In this document: piece after piece, positions 1 to 8,585 of the stretch
Position numbering within the stretch: position 1 is the stretch's first letter
Layout: every line of letters starts with the position of its first letter
Assembly (NCBI GenBank): GCA_029780115.1
Contig: JAKOZG010000013.1
Location: 18,899-82,898 of the forward strand
Length of the DNA: 64,000 nt
Origin: Thermotogota bacterium
GTDB lineage: Bacteria; Thermotogota; Thermotogae; Petrotogales; Petrotogaceae
Reading direction: 5' to 3'
Made by a program: the position numbers and the translations under genes
Notes under the pieces: generated by a model
Told to the model about the DNA's origin: nothing
The model's database searches: none
The model's input: the letters and a program-made list of their open reading frames with translations, nothing else

Positions 1-675
1 TCTAGGAGTTCCTCTAGCTCTTTGTGCTAAAAGCAACGCTGCATCTTCTTTAATTTCAATATTTAAAATGGTTGCACTTCTTTGAATAATCAGCTGAAGA
101 TCTTTTGGCGGATAAAAATCCATTTCTAAAACTATTCCAAATCTGCTTCTTAAGGGAGGAGCTATCAAGCCTAATCTTGTAGTAGCCCCTATTAAGGTAA
201 ATGGTTGTAAATCTATTCTGATAGATCTTGCAGAAGGACCTTTCCCAATTACTATATCTAATTGAAAGTCTTCCATAGCAGTGTATAAAATTTCTTCTAT
301 CGACCTATTTAATCTATGTATTTCATCTATGAATAAGATATCTCCTCTTTCCAAATTAGTCAGCATGGCAGCGAGGTCCCCTGCTCTTTCTATAACAGGT
401 CCACTGGTGACGTGTAAATGAGATCCGATTTCATTTGCGATAACATGTGCTAGCGTAGTTTTCCCTAAACCAGGTGGTCCTGCTAGCACAATATGGTCAA
501 CTTGTTCATTTCTGATTTTTGCGGCTTCAATTGTCACCAACAATTTTTTCTTTATATTATCTTGACCAATAAATTCATCCAAAAATTTTGGCCTTAGATT
601 TCGTGATCCAACGTCTTCAATATTAGCGTTAGGATCTAAAAATCTTTTTTCCAAATCGTCACTTCTTTCAAACAT
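1..675 (-). CDS. ruvB: Holliday junction branch migration helicase RuvB, N-terminal part (partial at window edge)
   Basis: RuvB is the hexameric AAA+ motor that, with RuvA, drives branch migration of Holliday junctions in recombinational repair. The first 225 residues are visible; the gene runs off the left edge. The N-terminal [19 protein letters not shown] stretch, a Walker A motif ([10 protein letters not shown], about residues 65-74), Walker B ([12 protein letters not shown]) and the RuvB-typical IGATTRLG sensor region are all present. The ATG at 673-675 follows an AGGAG ribosome site. The gene lies about 20 bp downstream of asnS on the same strand and could be co-transcribed with it. The C-terminal winged-helix DNA-binding domain lies outside the window. 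Confidence 0.95.
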   Translation of the reverse strand, partial: MFERSDDLEKRFLDPNANIEDVGSRNLRPKFLDEFIGQDNIKKKLLVTIEAAKIRNEQVDHIVLAGPPGLGKTTLAHVIANEIGSHLHVTSGPVIERAGDLAAMLTNLERGDILFIDEIHRLNRSIEEILYTAMEDFQLDIVIGKGPSARSIRIDLQPFTLIGATTRLGLIAPPLRSRFGIVLEMDFYPPKDLQLIIQRSATILNIEIKEDAALLLAQRARGTPR

Positions 676-696
676 TTTTAGAACTCCTTTATTTCA

Positions 697-2001
697 TTAT
701 GGATACACCCTGTAGAGTGTTCTTGGAAATGGAATAGCTTCTCTAATATGTTCTAAGCCACATATCCAAGCTATGGTTCTTTCTACTCCCAAACCAAAAC
801 CACTGTGAGGAACACTTCCATACTTTCTTAAATCTAGGTACCATTCATATTCTTCTACGGGTAAATTACACTCTAGTAATCGTTCAATTAGTAAATCTTC
901 ATCCCAAATCCTTTCTGAACCTCCGATAATTTCTCCATAACCTTCGGGAGCTAACAAATCATCACACATTACAACCTCAGGATTTTCTTCACAGGGTTGC
1001 ATATAGAAGGCTTTTATCTTTCTAGGATACTTTTCAACGAAAACTGGTTTCTCAAATTGCGAAGCAATGGCTGTTTCTTCATCTGCACCAAAATCGTCAC
1101 CAAATTCAATATCAAAACCCTTTTTATTTAAAAATTTCACAGCGTCGGTATAAGCTATTCTTTCAAAAGGTAAAGATACTTTCTGTAGTTTATCGACATC
1201 TCTTCCGATTTCTCTTAGATCCTCTTCGCAATTTTCTAAAACTCTATTTACAATGTAATAAACTAAACTTTCTTGAAGTTTAATATTCTCTTCATGCCTA
1301 TAAAATGCAACTTCTGCTTCATTCATCCAAAATTCTATTAAATGTCTTCTTGTCTTTGATTTTTCTGCCCTAAATGTAGGTCCCAAATTGAAGACCTTAC
1401 CAAAAGCCATACATGCTGCTTCAAGATAAAGCTGCCCTGTTTGAGCTAAATAGACTTTTCCATAATCGAAATAATCTAGCTCAAATGTATTACCAGCAGA
1501 CTCCCCAATTGAGCCAGTAAAAATAGGTGTATCAATTAAAACAAAATCATTTTCATTAAAAAAATCTCGAATTGCTTTTATAACCTCATTTCTTATCTTT
1601 AAGATATGAAATTGTCTTCTCGAGCGAATCCAAATATGCCTATTTTCCATTAAAAAATCGATACCGTGTTCTTTTTTGGAGATAGGATAATCCTCTTTGG
1701 GCTCATGAACAATTTCAATATAATTGATGCTTAATTCCACATTTAAAGGAGATCTTTCATCTTTTCTTACTATTCCCCTTAATATGACACTAGTTTCCAT
1801 CTTTATCTTTCGAATTTTTTCAAATGTTTCATCATCAAAATCCTTTTTCTCCGCAACTCCTTGAACAAAACCGGTACCATCCCTTAATTGTAAAAAAGCT
1901 ATTTTACCACTACTTCTTTTATTCCATACCCATCCTCGAAATTCAATTAATTCTCCAACATGGTCTTTGAAATCTTTTATATAAACCCAGTTAGGTTTCA
2001 T
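697..2001 (-). CDS. asnS: Asparaginyl-tRNA synthetase
   Basis: Class IIb aminoacyl-tRNA synthetase that charges tRNA-Asn with asparagine, 434 residues, full length for the family. An N-terminal OB-fold anticodon-binding domain (about residues 1-110) is followed by a class II catalytic domain. Motif 2 is seen around FRAEKSKTRRHLIEFWMNE and motif 3 at GFGLGVERTIAWICG near the C-terminus. The ATG at 1999-2001 has an upstream GGAGGTG site. A second class II protein, related but lacking the OB domain, lies at 62178-63137 and is probably an asparagine synthetase. No Asn-codon leader or T-box-like fold is visible upstream of asnS itself. AsnRS is preferred over AspRS because of the short single OB-fold layout and the absence of a bacterial AspRS GAD insertion. 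Confidence 0.93.
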   Translation of the reverse strand: MKPNWVYIKDFKDHVGELIEFRGWVWNKRSSGKIAFLQLRDGTGFVQGVAEKKDFDDETFEKIRKIKMETSVILRGIVRKDERSPLNVELSINYIEIVHEPKEDYPISKKEHGIDFLMENRHIWIRSRRQFHILKIRNEVIKAIRDFFNENDFVLIDTPIFTGSIGESAGNTFELDYFDYGKVYLAQTGQLYLEAACMAFGKVFNLGPTFRAEKSKTRRHLIEFWMNEAEVAFYRHEENIKLQESLVYYIVNRVLENCEEDLREIGRDVDKLQKVSLPFERIAYTDAVKFLNKKGFDIEFGDDFGADEETAIASQFEKPVFVEKYPRKIKAFYMQPCEENPEVVMCDDLLAPEGYGEIIGGSERIWDEDLLIERLLECNLPVEEYEWYLDLRKYGSVPHSGFGLGVERTIAWICGLEHIREAIPFPRTLYRVYP

Positions 2002-2090
2002 GGAACACCTCCATATGTATTTTATGTGCTTGTTTTTAAATTTTAATAGGTATAAATCAGTTTATCAATTAACCATCTAATACAATATTT

Positions 2091-2099
2091 ATTATATCA
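2091..2099 (-). promoter_or_regulatory. Extended -10 promoter element for asnS
   Basis: On the minus strand the sequence reads TGATATAAT, a TGn extended -10 with a perfect TATAAT hexamer, about 90 bp before the asnS start. No good -35 box lies at 16-18 bp. The surrounding 14-mer CAGTGTGATATAAT recurs before the YbaB gene (23285-23298), which supports a shared promoter architecture. Confidence 0.5.
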
Positions 2100-2151
2100 C
2101 ACTGAACATTTAATAATGATGTCAAAACAGAACTTGATACCAATCAAACAC

Positions 2152-2181
2152 TTGAAAAAATTTTAGCTTTTATGGTATAAT
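2152..2181 (+). promoter_or_regulatory. Sigma-A type promoter for tRNA-Ala
   Basis: TTGAAA (2152-2157) and TATAAT (2176-2181) are separated by 18 bp. The mature tRNA begins 24 bp downstream of the -10 box, consistent with transcription of a short 5' trailer before tRNA-Ala. Confidence 0.7.
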
Positions 2182-2204
2182 AGAATTAGTTAAAATGCAA
2201 AAAT

Positions 2205-2280
2205 GGGGTCGTGGCGCAGTTGGGAGCGCGCTACCATGGCACGGTAGAGGTCGTGGGTTCAAGTCCCATCGACTCCACCA
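2205..2280 (+). tRNA. tRNA-Ala (anticodon GGC)
   Basis: A 76-nt cloverleaf with a 7-bp acceptor stem GGGGTCG/CGACTCC that includes the G3-U70 wobble, the identity element of tRNA-Ala. The anticodon stem ctacc/ggtag holds loop ATGGCAC, giving anticodon GGC. The T-arm GTGGG-TTCAAGT-CCCAT is canonical, and the CCA end is encoded. Confidence 0.97.
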
Positions 2281-2283
2281 GAT

Positions 2284-2307
2284 GAGGGAGTTATTCCCTC
2301 TTTTTTT
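2284..2307 (+). terminator. Rho-independent terminator after tRNA-Ala
   Basis: A 6-bp stem GAGGGA/TCCCTC with a 5-nt loop is followed immediately by seven T residues. It separates tRNA-Ala from guaB, so guaB either depends on readthrough or has its own weak promoter (a TATAAT lies at 2309-2314, without a clear -35 box). Confidence 0.8.
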
Positions 2308-2356
2308 ATATAATTAAAAAGCTAAAAATTTTAATTTTTCATTAGGAGGTAAAGCA

Positions 2357-3805
2357 ATGGAAGAATACCTTACCTTTGATGATGTTTTACTGTTGCCAAA
2401 AGAAAGTTCCGTTTTGCCCTATCAAATTGATACCACTTCAAGATTAGTTAAAAATATATATTTAAAAATTCCTTTTTTATCTGCGGCAATGGATACAGTG
2501 ACAGAATTCAAAATGGCAAAAGCTATGGCTAGAGAAGGAGCTGTTGGGGTTATACACAAAAATCTATCAATCGAACAACAAGCTTATGAGGTATCAAAAG
2601 TGAAAAGAACAGAAAATGGCATTATTTATGATCCTATAACAATTGGACCAGACACCACCGTAAGAGAAGCAGAAAATATCATGAGAGAATATGGCATTGG
2701 AGGTTTACCTGTCGTAGATAAAGATTTAACTCTTCTTGGAATTCTTACAAACAGAGACATTCGATTTGAAAGAAACTCCGAATATAAGGCCAAAGATCTT
2801 ATGACCCCTTTTGAGCACTTAATAGTTGCTGGTCCACATATAACATTAGAAGAAGCAAGGGAAATTCTTCACCACAACAAAATAGAAAAGCTCCCTATTA
2901 TCGATAATAACCGTAAGATCATAGGGTTAATAACCATAAAAGACATAATTTCAGTAATTGAAAATCCTAATGCTACTCGAGACGATAAAGGTAGATTAAT
3001 AGTAGGAGCAGCGGTCGGTGTTTCTGATGGCTTAATTAGGACAGAAGAGTTAGTCAAAGCAGGTGTTGATTTTATAGTCTTGGATTCTGCTCATGGCCAT
3101 TCCAAAAATATAATGCAAATACTTAAATTAATAAAAGAAAAATTTCCTGATCTTCCTGTCATAGCTGGAAATATTGCTACAGCCGAAGCGGCTGAAGATT
3201 TGATAGAATGCGGCGCAGATGCTTTGAAAGTTGGGGTGGGACCCGGATCTATTTGTACTACAAGAGTTATTTCTGGAGTTGGCGTTCCTCAATTATCTGC
3301 CATCATGAAAGTTGCCCAAGTCGCAAACAAATTTGATATTCCTGTGATAGCAGATGGAGGTATAAGGTTTTCAGGAGATATAGTTAAGGCTCTTGCTGCA
3401 GGTGCTTCTACTGTAATGATGGGCAATATTTTTGCAGGCACCGAAGAAGCACCTGGAGAAACAATCATATATCAAGGTAGAAAGTTCAAATCTTATAGAG
3501 GAATGGGGTCACTTGCAGCAATGGAAAAAGGAAGCAAAGATAGGTATTTCCAAGAAAACATACCAAATGAAAAACTAGTTCCTGAAGGTGTAGAAGCAAT
3601 GGTACCATATAAGGGAAACGTTAAGGACGTAATTATCCAATTGATTGGTGGCGTAAAAGCTGGTATGGGATATATTGGAGCCGAAAATGTTGATGCTTTA
3701 AAAAGAAAAGCAGAATTTATAAAAATTACTAATGCTAGTGTTATTGAAAACCATCCACATGACGTCCAAATAACTCGAGAAGCACCTAACTACTTTTTCT
3801 TTTAA
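2357..3805 (+). CDS. guaB: Inosine-5'-monophosphate dehydrogenase
   Basis: GuaB oxidises IMP to XMP with NAD+, the committed step of guanine nucleotide synthesis. At 482 residues it is full length. The N-terminal part of the TIM barrel ([11 protein letters not shown]) is followed by two CBS domains (about residues 95-205), then the rest of the barrel with the phosphate-binding [10 protein letters not shown] segment and the catalytic cysteine loop GPGSICTTR near residue 300. The [10 protein letters not shown] flap and C-terminal RGV-type active-site region follow. The ATG at 2357 has a strong TAGGAGG site. It starts a plus-strand run with acylphosphatase (26 bp gap) and polX. Confidence 0.97.
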   Translation: MEEYLTFDDVLLLPKESSVLPYQIDTTSRLVKNIYLKIPFLSAAMDTVTEFKMAKAMAREGAVGVIHKNLSIEQQAYEVSKVKRTENGIIYDPITIGPDTTVREAENIMREYGIGGLPVVDKDLTLLGILTNRDIRFERNSEYKAKDLMTPFEHLIVAGPHITLEEAREILHHNKIEKLPIIDNNRKIIGLITIKDIISVIENPNATRDDKGRLIVGAAVGVSDGLIRTEELVKAGVDFIVLDSAHGHSKNIMQILKLIKEKFPDLPVIAGNIATAEAAEDLIECGADALKVGVGPGSICTTRVISGVGVPQLSAIMKVAQVANKFDIPVIADGGIRFSGDIVKALAAGASTVMMGNIFAGTEEAPGETIIYQGRKFKSYRGMGSLAAMEKGSKDRYFQENIPNEKLVPEGVEAMVPYKGNVKDVIIQLIGGVKAGMGYIGAENVDALKRKAEFIKITNASVIENHPHDVQITREAPNYFFF

Positions 3806-3831
3806 CTGCTATCAATTAAAGGAATTTTGTT

Positions 3832-4101
3832 ATGATTTGCAAAAGATGGATCTTAAGTGGAAAGGTACAAGGTGTTGGCTTAAGATATTTTATAAAAAGT
3901 AATGCTCAGAGATTAAGACTTGAAGGTTATGTAAAAAATCTTATCGATGGCAGAGTTGAAGTGGTTGTCCAAGGGGAAGAAGAAAACATTGAACAATTTA
4001 AAAAAATGATCCTACGCGGAAATGGATTTAGTAAAGTAAGTAAAATTGAAGAAGAAGATCTCCCACTTGGAGATTATGGAGAATTTCATATAGAATATTA
4101 A
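3832..4101 (+). CDS. acyP: Acylphosphatase
   Basis: A small cytosolic enzyme that hydrolyses acyl phosphates such as carbamoyl phosphate or 1,3-bisphosphoglycerate. At 89 residues it has the usual length. The family signature GKVQGVGLRYFIKSNA carries the catalytic Arg (about residue 18), and GYVKNLIDGRVEVVVQG carries the catalytic Asn (about residue 36). The ATG follows an AAAGGAA site. It lies between guaB and polX with short gaps and is probably co-transcribed, with no obvious functional link to either. Confidence 0.93.
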   Translation: MICKRWILSGKVQGVGLRYFIKSNAQRLRLEGYVKNLIDGRVEVVVQGEEENIEQFKKMILRGNGFSKVSKIEEEDLPLGDYGEFHIEY

Positions 4102-4119
4102 TAACTGAAAGGAATTAAG

Positions 4120-5841
4120 ATGGAGAAAAAAGAAATTGTTGAAATTTTAAATGAAATCGGCTTATTACTGGAACTTAAAGGCGAAAACCCTTTTAAATCT
4201 AGAGCTTACTATAATGCAGCTAGAACCATTGAACTTTTAGATGAAGACATAGAAACTTTAGTAAAAGAAGGCAAATTAAAGGAAGTCAAAGGAATCGGCG
4301 AGGCTCTCAATAAGAAGATTACTGAATTAGTTTTAACAGGAAGATTAAAGTATTACGAAGATTTAAAGGCTTCTGTTCCTGAAGGCCTTCTGGATATGCT
4401 TAAAATACCTGGCTTAGGACCAAAAAGAGTAAGAACAATATACGAACAACTAAATATCACCTCAGTTAGAGAATTAGAGTATGCGTGCTTAGAAAATCGA
4501 CTTTTAGATCTTCCTGGATTTGGAGAAAAGATGCAAAATAAAATTTTAAAAGGCATACAGTTTATAAAACAATTCAGTAGTCATTTTTTATATTCAGAAG
4601 CATACTTAGAAGCAGTTAATTTTAAAGAATATTTAGATTCTACAAATGTTGCACTAATGACTGAAATAGCAGGTAGTTTAAGAAGGAAAAAAGAAATTGT
4701 AAAAGACATAGATATATTATCTGCTTCTAATAATCCTAACAATATTATTCAAACTTTTTTAAGTTATCCAAAAATCAAGGAGATTACAGAAAAAGGAGAT
4801 ACTAAAAGCAGTGTTATTTTAGAAAATGGTATAGGTGTTGATCTGAGAGTAGTAAAAGAAGATCAATTTCCCTATGCTTTCCATCACTTTACTGGTAGCA
4901 AAGAGCATAATACCGCCATGAGATATAGAGCAAAAAACATGGGAATAAAAATGAACGAATACGGCCTTTTTAGGGGAGAAGAACTCATAAGATGTGATAA
5001 CGAAGAAGAAATATTTTCATATTTAGGCCTTTCGTTTATTCCACCTGAATTAAGAGAAAACATGGGTGAAATCGAAGCTGCAGAAAAAGGAAATATCCCT
5101 AATTTAGTGGACGAAAGTGATCTTAAAGGTATCTTGCATGTACATACACGTTATAGTGACGGCTCTAACTCTTTAGAAGAATTAGTTAAGGCAACCAGAA
5201 ACTTGGGTTATTCATATATTGGCATATCTGATCATAGCAAGTCTGCCTATTATGCAAATGGTCTTAATGAAGAACAATTGTTCGAACAATGGAAAGAAAT
5301 TGATAATTTAAACAACAATTATACTGATTTTAGAATTTTTAAAGGAATAGAAGTTGATATTTTACCAGACGGATCACTTGACTATGACGAAGATATACTA
5401 CAAAAATTCGATTTTGTAATTGTTTCTGTTCATTCAAGCTTTAACATGAACAAACAAGAAATGACAGATAGAATAATAAAAGCGTTAACAAACAAATATA
5501 CCACAATTCTAGGACATCCTACTGGCCGACTGCTTCTTGCACGTGAAGGTTATGATGTCGATATTGGAAAAATAATCGAGATTGCAGCAGCATATGGGAA
5601 AATAATCGAAATCAATTCAAACCCATACAGGCTTGATTTGGATTGGAGGTATATAAAACCCGCAAAAGAAAAAGGGGTAATGTTTGCTATCTGTCCAGAT
5701 GCACACAATATTGAAGGATTAGACCATGTAAAATATGGAATAGGAATTGCAAGAAAAGGATGGCTTGAACCTAAGAATATTGTTAATACTCTGAATATTG
5801 AAGACTTCTCGGAATTTCTGAAAGATTTAAGAAATCAATAA
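4120..5841 (+). CDS. polX: DNA polymerase X family protein with PHP domain
   Basis: Bacterial PolX combines gap-filling DNA polymerase and 3'-5' exonuclease activity and is associated with base excision repair. At 573 residues it is full length. Order: helix-hairpin-helix motifs (about residues 45-150, including LKIPGLGPKRV and LPGFGEKMQNKI), the pol X catalytic palm with GSLRRKKEIVKDIDIL supplying the DxD metal ligands and a third Asp in GVDLRVV, then a C-terminal PHP phosphoesterase domain from about residue 335 with HVHTRYSDGS, ISDHSKSA, SVHSSF, LGHPTGR and CPDAHN metal-binding motifs. All expected metal ligands appear intact. The ATG at 4120 follows GAAAGGAATTA. Confidence 0.95.
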   Translation: MEKKEIVEILNEIGLLLELKGENPFKSRAYYNAARTIELLDEDIETLVKEGKLKEVKGIGEALNKKITELVLTGRLKYYEDLKASVPEGLLDMLKIPGLGPKRVRTIYEQLNITSVRELEYACLENRLLDLPGFGEKMQNKILKGIQFIKQFSSHFLYSEAYLEAVNFKEYLDSTNVALMTEIAGSLRRKKEIVKDIDILSASNNPNNIIQTFLSYPKIKEITEKGDTKSSVILENGIGVDLRVVKEDQFPYAFHHFTGSKEHNTAMRYRAKNMGIKMNEYGLFRGEELIRCDNEEEIFSYLGLSFIPPELRENMGEIEAAEKGNIPNLVDESDLKGILHVHTRYSDGSNSLEELVKATRNLGYSYIGISDHSKSAYYANGLNEEQLFEQWKEIDNLNNNYTDFRIFKGIEVDILPDGSLDYDEDILQKFDFVIVSVHSSFNMNKQEMTDRIIKALTNKYTTILGHPTGRLLLAREGYDVDIGKIIEIAAAYGKIIEINSNPYRLDLDWRYIKPAKEKGVMFAICPDAHNIEGLDHVKYGIGIARKGWLEPKNIVNTLNIEDFSEFLKDLRNQ

Positions 5842-5869
5842 AATGTCACTTCATAGGAAGTGACATTTT
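5840..5869. terminator. Bidirectional terminator between polX and the convergent secreted-protein gene
   Basis: A perfect 13-bp inverted repeat (AAAATGTCACTTC / GAAGTGACATTTT) with loop ATAG. It begins at the polX stop codon, has A/T runs on both sides, and can end transcripts in either direction. Confidence 0.8.
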
Positions 5870-5966
5870 ATTTAAATAATTATTCAAAATGCGAATTTTA
5901 TCCTATATTTTATCTTCTATAAATAAAAAAATATTCATTAAATAATTCTATCTTATACTATAATAT

Positions 5967-6395
5967 TTAAAACATATAGAAAAAACCTACGCCACCACTC
6001 AAATCAAAATCAGTCTCAGGATAAAATTTAAAACCTGGAGCTATTTCTAAAAATACTGTTATTGGAACACCTGGAAATCTATAATTCATTGCTAAAGGGA
6101 ACCTCACACCGATGTTTAGATTACTTTTCCCTGCTCCAACCATAGCTCCTGCTCCATAACTGAAATCAAAATCACCCAAAATTCTTGGGTAAACCATGTT
6201 ATAGTCTGCATCCACAAGAAAATAATCATGTTTAAACGACCAAGCGGCTGTTATTCCTACAAAACTTTTTGATCCTGTATAAGTTCTTAAATATAATCCT
6301 GTTGGTTCACCAATTTTAAACCCTGCTCCTACCGCTGAGAATATCGATACACTGAGCACTAATATTAACACTATGGCAATGACTGTTTTTTTCAT
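5967..6395 (-). CDS. Small secreted or outer-membrane beta-barrel-like protein (142 aa), function unknown
   Basis: The product begins with a clear signal peptide (MKKTVIAIVLILVLSVSIFSA, cleavage near residue 22-24) and continues with alternating polar/hydrophobic strands, many Gly and aromatic residues, and a C-terminal aromatic (ends FFYMF), as in small outer-membrane barrel proteins. The ATG at 6393-6395 is chosen because GGAGGG precedes it and the signal peptide starts there; an upstream in-frame start at 6473 lacks a ribosome site. No family is recognised with certainty. It stands alone, converging on polX, and may belong to the outer sheath. Confidence 0.72.
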   Translation of the reverse strand: MKKTVIAIVLILVLSVSIFSAVGAGFKIGEPTGLYLRTYTGSKSFVGITAAWSFKHDYFLVDADYNMVYPRILGDFDFSYGAGAMVGAGKSNLNIGVRFPLAMNYRFPGVPITVFLEIAPGFKFYPETDFDLSGGVGFFYMF

Positions 6396-6575
6396 AACAA
6401 ATCCCTCCTTACCATTTAGATAAATTTCTGGACATTTATAAAAAACTACAAAGTAAAAGTTTGAAATTTCCAATATAATACTAACTTGAAAAAATGAATT
6501 GTTTTTAATCTTTTTTTAAATATATGTATATTTATTCTAACAAATTTCAAAAAAAAAGTCAACACAAATAATGAC

Positions 6576-6604
6576 TTGACGTTACTGCTTAAATATAGTA
6601 TAAT
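6576..6604 (+). promoter_or_regulatory. Strong promoter for tRNA-Thr and tRNA-Gly
   Basis: TTGACG (6576-6581) and a perfect TATAAT (6599-6604) with an optimal 17-bp spacer, 13 bp upstream of the mature tRNA-Thr 5' end. Confidence 0.8.
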
Positions 6605-6617
6605 TTAGATGAAAAAT

Positions 6618-6694
6618 GCAGGCGTAGCTACAGCAGGTAGAGCGCCGCCTTGGTAAGGCGGAAGTCATGGGTTCGAGTCCCATCGCCTGCTCCA
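6618..6694 (+). tRNA. tRNA-Thr (anticodon GGT)
   Basis: A 77-nt cloverleaf: acceptor stem GCAGGCG/CGCCTGC, discriminator T, encoded CCA. The anticodon stem CCGCC/GGCGG holds loop TTGGTAA, giving anticodon GGT. The T-arm loop GGTTCGAGTCC is canonical. Confidence 0.96.
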
Positions 6695-6725
6695 TAGATT
6701 TTTAGCTACTTTTAGATGAATGAAG

Positions 6726-6800
6726 GCGGATATAGCTCAGCGGTAGAGCACTTGCTTGCCAAGCAAGGGGTCGCGGGTTCGAATCCCGTTATCCGCTCCA
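6726..6800 (+). tRNA. tRNA-Gly (anticodon GCC)
   Basis: A 75-nt cloverleaf: acceptor GCGGATA/TATCCGC, encoded TCCA 3' end, anticodon stem CTTGC/GCAAG with loop TTGCCAA (anticodon GCC), and T-arm GCGGG-TTCGAAT-CCCGT. It lies 31 bp after tRNA-Thr and is probably on the same transcript. No terminator is visible before the following kinase gene. Confidence 0.97.
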
Positions 6801-6848
6801 TGTGATTAGGGAAATGCCGCGTTTTTATTGTTAAAAGGAGATTTGAAG

Positions 6849-8510
6849 ATGCATTATATTTTGCAGGATATTGAAACAGGGGAAATATATGAGGTACCTA
6901 AAAACTTCAGATTCATTGATCTTTCTAAACAATACGAAAAAGAAAAAAATAAAAAGGTATTGTATGTAAAATTCAATAATGACATTAAAGAACTTTTTGA
7001 GAAGATCGAAAAAAGTGGAAATATTCAATTTTGTGATATAACTACTAGTGATGGGGTAAGAATCTATCGAAGAGGTCTTTTTTTTATATTTTATGTCGCT
7101 ATGAAAGAAATTAATCCCAACGATAAACTATATGTGAACAATACTTTAAATGATGCTATATATTGCGAACTGAAAAGTGGGGAACCATCTGAAGAATATT
7201 TACAGCAGATTGAAGATAAAATGCGCGAAATTGTCGAAAAAGACTATATTTTTGTGAAAAAAACTATTGACAAATTTGATGCTATAGAAATGTTTTCTAA
7301 AATTGGAGAAGAAGATAAAGCTCTTCTTTTTAAATATAGGAAAAAAAGTACCGTCAATATTTATTATCTGGATAAATATTTTAATTACTTTTATGGTTAC
7401 TTACCTTATTCAACCGGATATCTATCCAAATTCAATTTACAAAAAGTTGAAAAAGGATTTGTAATACTTCATCCAACAGAAAACCTTCCTGATGAAATTC
7501 CTGAGTATCAACATTCTCCAAAATTATTCTCGACCTTTGAAGAATACAAAAACTGGTTAAATATAATGGAAATAGAAACCGTTGGTGAATTGAATTTATT
7601 GATATCACAGGGTCCTGAAAAGGTTAGAGAATTAATCAGAATATCGGAAGCACTTCATGAAAAAAAATACGCAGAGATCGCAGATGAAATAGTCAAAAGA
7701 AAAAACATACGTCTTGTTACAATTGCTGGTCCTTCTTCTTCTGGTAAAACCACAAGTGCCAAAAGAATTGCACTCCATTTGAAGGTTCATGGATTAAGAC
7801 CAATTCCTATTTCTCTTGATGACTTCTTTTTAGAAAGAGATAAAACACCCAGAGACGAATTCGGTAATTACGACTTTGAGTCAATAAATGCTTTGGATTT
7901 AGATCTATTTAATAAAACAATGAAAGATTTAATAGATGGAAAAGAAGTAATGATACCCAAATTCGATTTTACCAGTGGAAGAAGAACTTGGTATCCTAAA
8001 CCATTAAAGATAGAAATTGATCAACCAATAATAATTGAAGGAATTCATGGATTAAATGAAGTTTTAACAGCATCAATCTCAAAAGAAAATAAGTTCAAAA
8101 TATACATTAGCTCATTGACTCAAATGAATTTAGATAGTATGAATAGGATTCCTACTACAGATACTAGGTTGATAAGAAGATTAGTAAGAGACTATCATTT
8201 TAGAGGCTATACCGCCGAAAATACTCTAAAAATGTGGCCTTCTGTTGTTAAAGGAGAACAACAAAACATATTTCCTTTTCAAGAAGAAGCTGATATTATG
8301 TTCAATTCTCACCTTGTTTATGAACTAGCGGTTTTGAAAATGTTCGCTGAACCACTGCTACTTAACGTAGATAACACTGTTGATGAATATACCGAAGCTA
8401 AAAGACTTTTAAGATTTCTAGATTACTTTTTACCGATAACAGAAATGGAAGAAATACCTCGTACTTCAATTATCAGAGAATTCATCGGAAATAGTACATT
8501 CAATTATTAA
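6849..8510 (+). CDS. Uridine kinase-like nucleoside kinase with long N-terminal domain
   Basis: A P-loop kinase of the uridine kinase/phosphoribulokinase superfamily, 553 residues. The C-terminal half holds Walker A (AGPSSSGKTTSAKR, about residue 300), the substrate-binding SLDDFFLERDKTPRD segment, and IIIEGIHGLNE. The N-terminal ~280 residues resemble the TGS/threonyl-tRNA-synthetase-like editing region found in this long kinase subfamily; that assignment is tentative. The ATG at 6849 is chosen because AAAGGAG lies 7 bp upstream; the in-frame TTG at 6828 has no site. It follows two tRNA genes with no terminator between. The substrate (uridine or another nucleoside) is inferred from family only. 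Confidence 0.82.
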   Translation: MHYILQDIETGEIYEVPKNFRFIDLSKQYEKEKNKKVLYVKFNNDIKELFEKIEKSGNIQFCDITTSDGVRIYRRGLFFIFYVAMKEINPNDKLYVNNTLNDAIYCELKSGEPSEEYLQQIEDKMREIVEKDYIFVKKTIDKFDAIEMFSKIGEEDKALLFKYRKKSTVNIYYLDKYFNYFYGYLPYSTGYLSKFNLQKVEKGFVILHPTENLPDEIPEYQHSPKLFSTFEEYKNWLNIMEIETVGELNLLISQGPEKVRELIRISEALHEKKYAEIADEIVKRKNIRLVTIAGPSSSGKTTSAKRIALHLKVHGLRPIPISLDDFFLERDKTPRDEFGNYDFESINALDLDLFNKTMKDLIDGKEVMIPKFDFTSGRRTWYPKPLKIEIDQPIIIEGIHGLNEVLTASISKENKFKIYISSLTQMNLDSMNRIPTTDTRLIRRLVRDYHFRGYTAENTLKMWPSVVKGEQQNIFPFQEEADIMFNSHLVYELAVLKMFAEPLLLNVDNTVDEYTEAKRLLRFLDYFLPITEMEEIPRTSIIREFIGNSTFNY

Positions 8511-8519
8511 ACCTATATT

Positions 8520-8558
8520 AATAAATATATCGGTTCGAGAAGAACCGATATATTTATT
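8520..8558. terminator. Bidirectional terminator between the kinase gene and malG
   Basis: A perfect 17-bp inverted repeat (AATAAATATATCGGTTC and its complement) with a 5-nt loop, placed 9 bp after the kinase stop and about 28 bp before the convergent malG stop. The A/T-rich outer stem would give U-rich tails on both strands. Confidence 0.75.
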
Positions 8559-8585
8559 GCATTAAATTTTCTCGTTTTATAATAA

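Noticed and set aside
2002..2090. T-box or Asn leader upstream of asnS
   Set aside because: No specifier hairpin, no T-box consensus, no Asn-codon run and no terminator hairpin in this leader.
6801..6848. Terminator between tRNA-Gly and the kinase gene
   Set aside because: There is a run of five T residues but no stem before it, so the kinase may be read through from the tRNA promoter.
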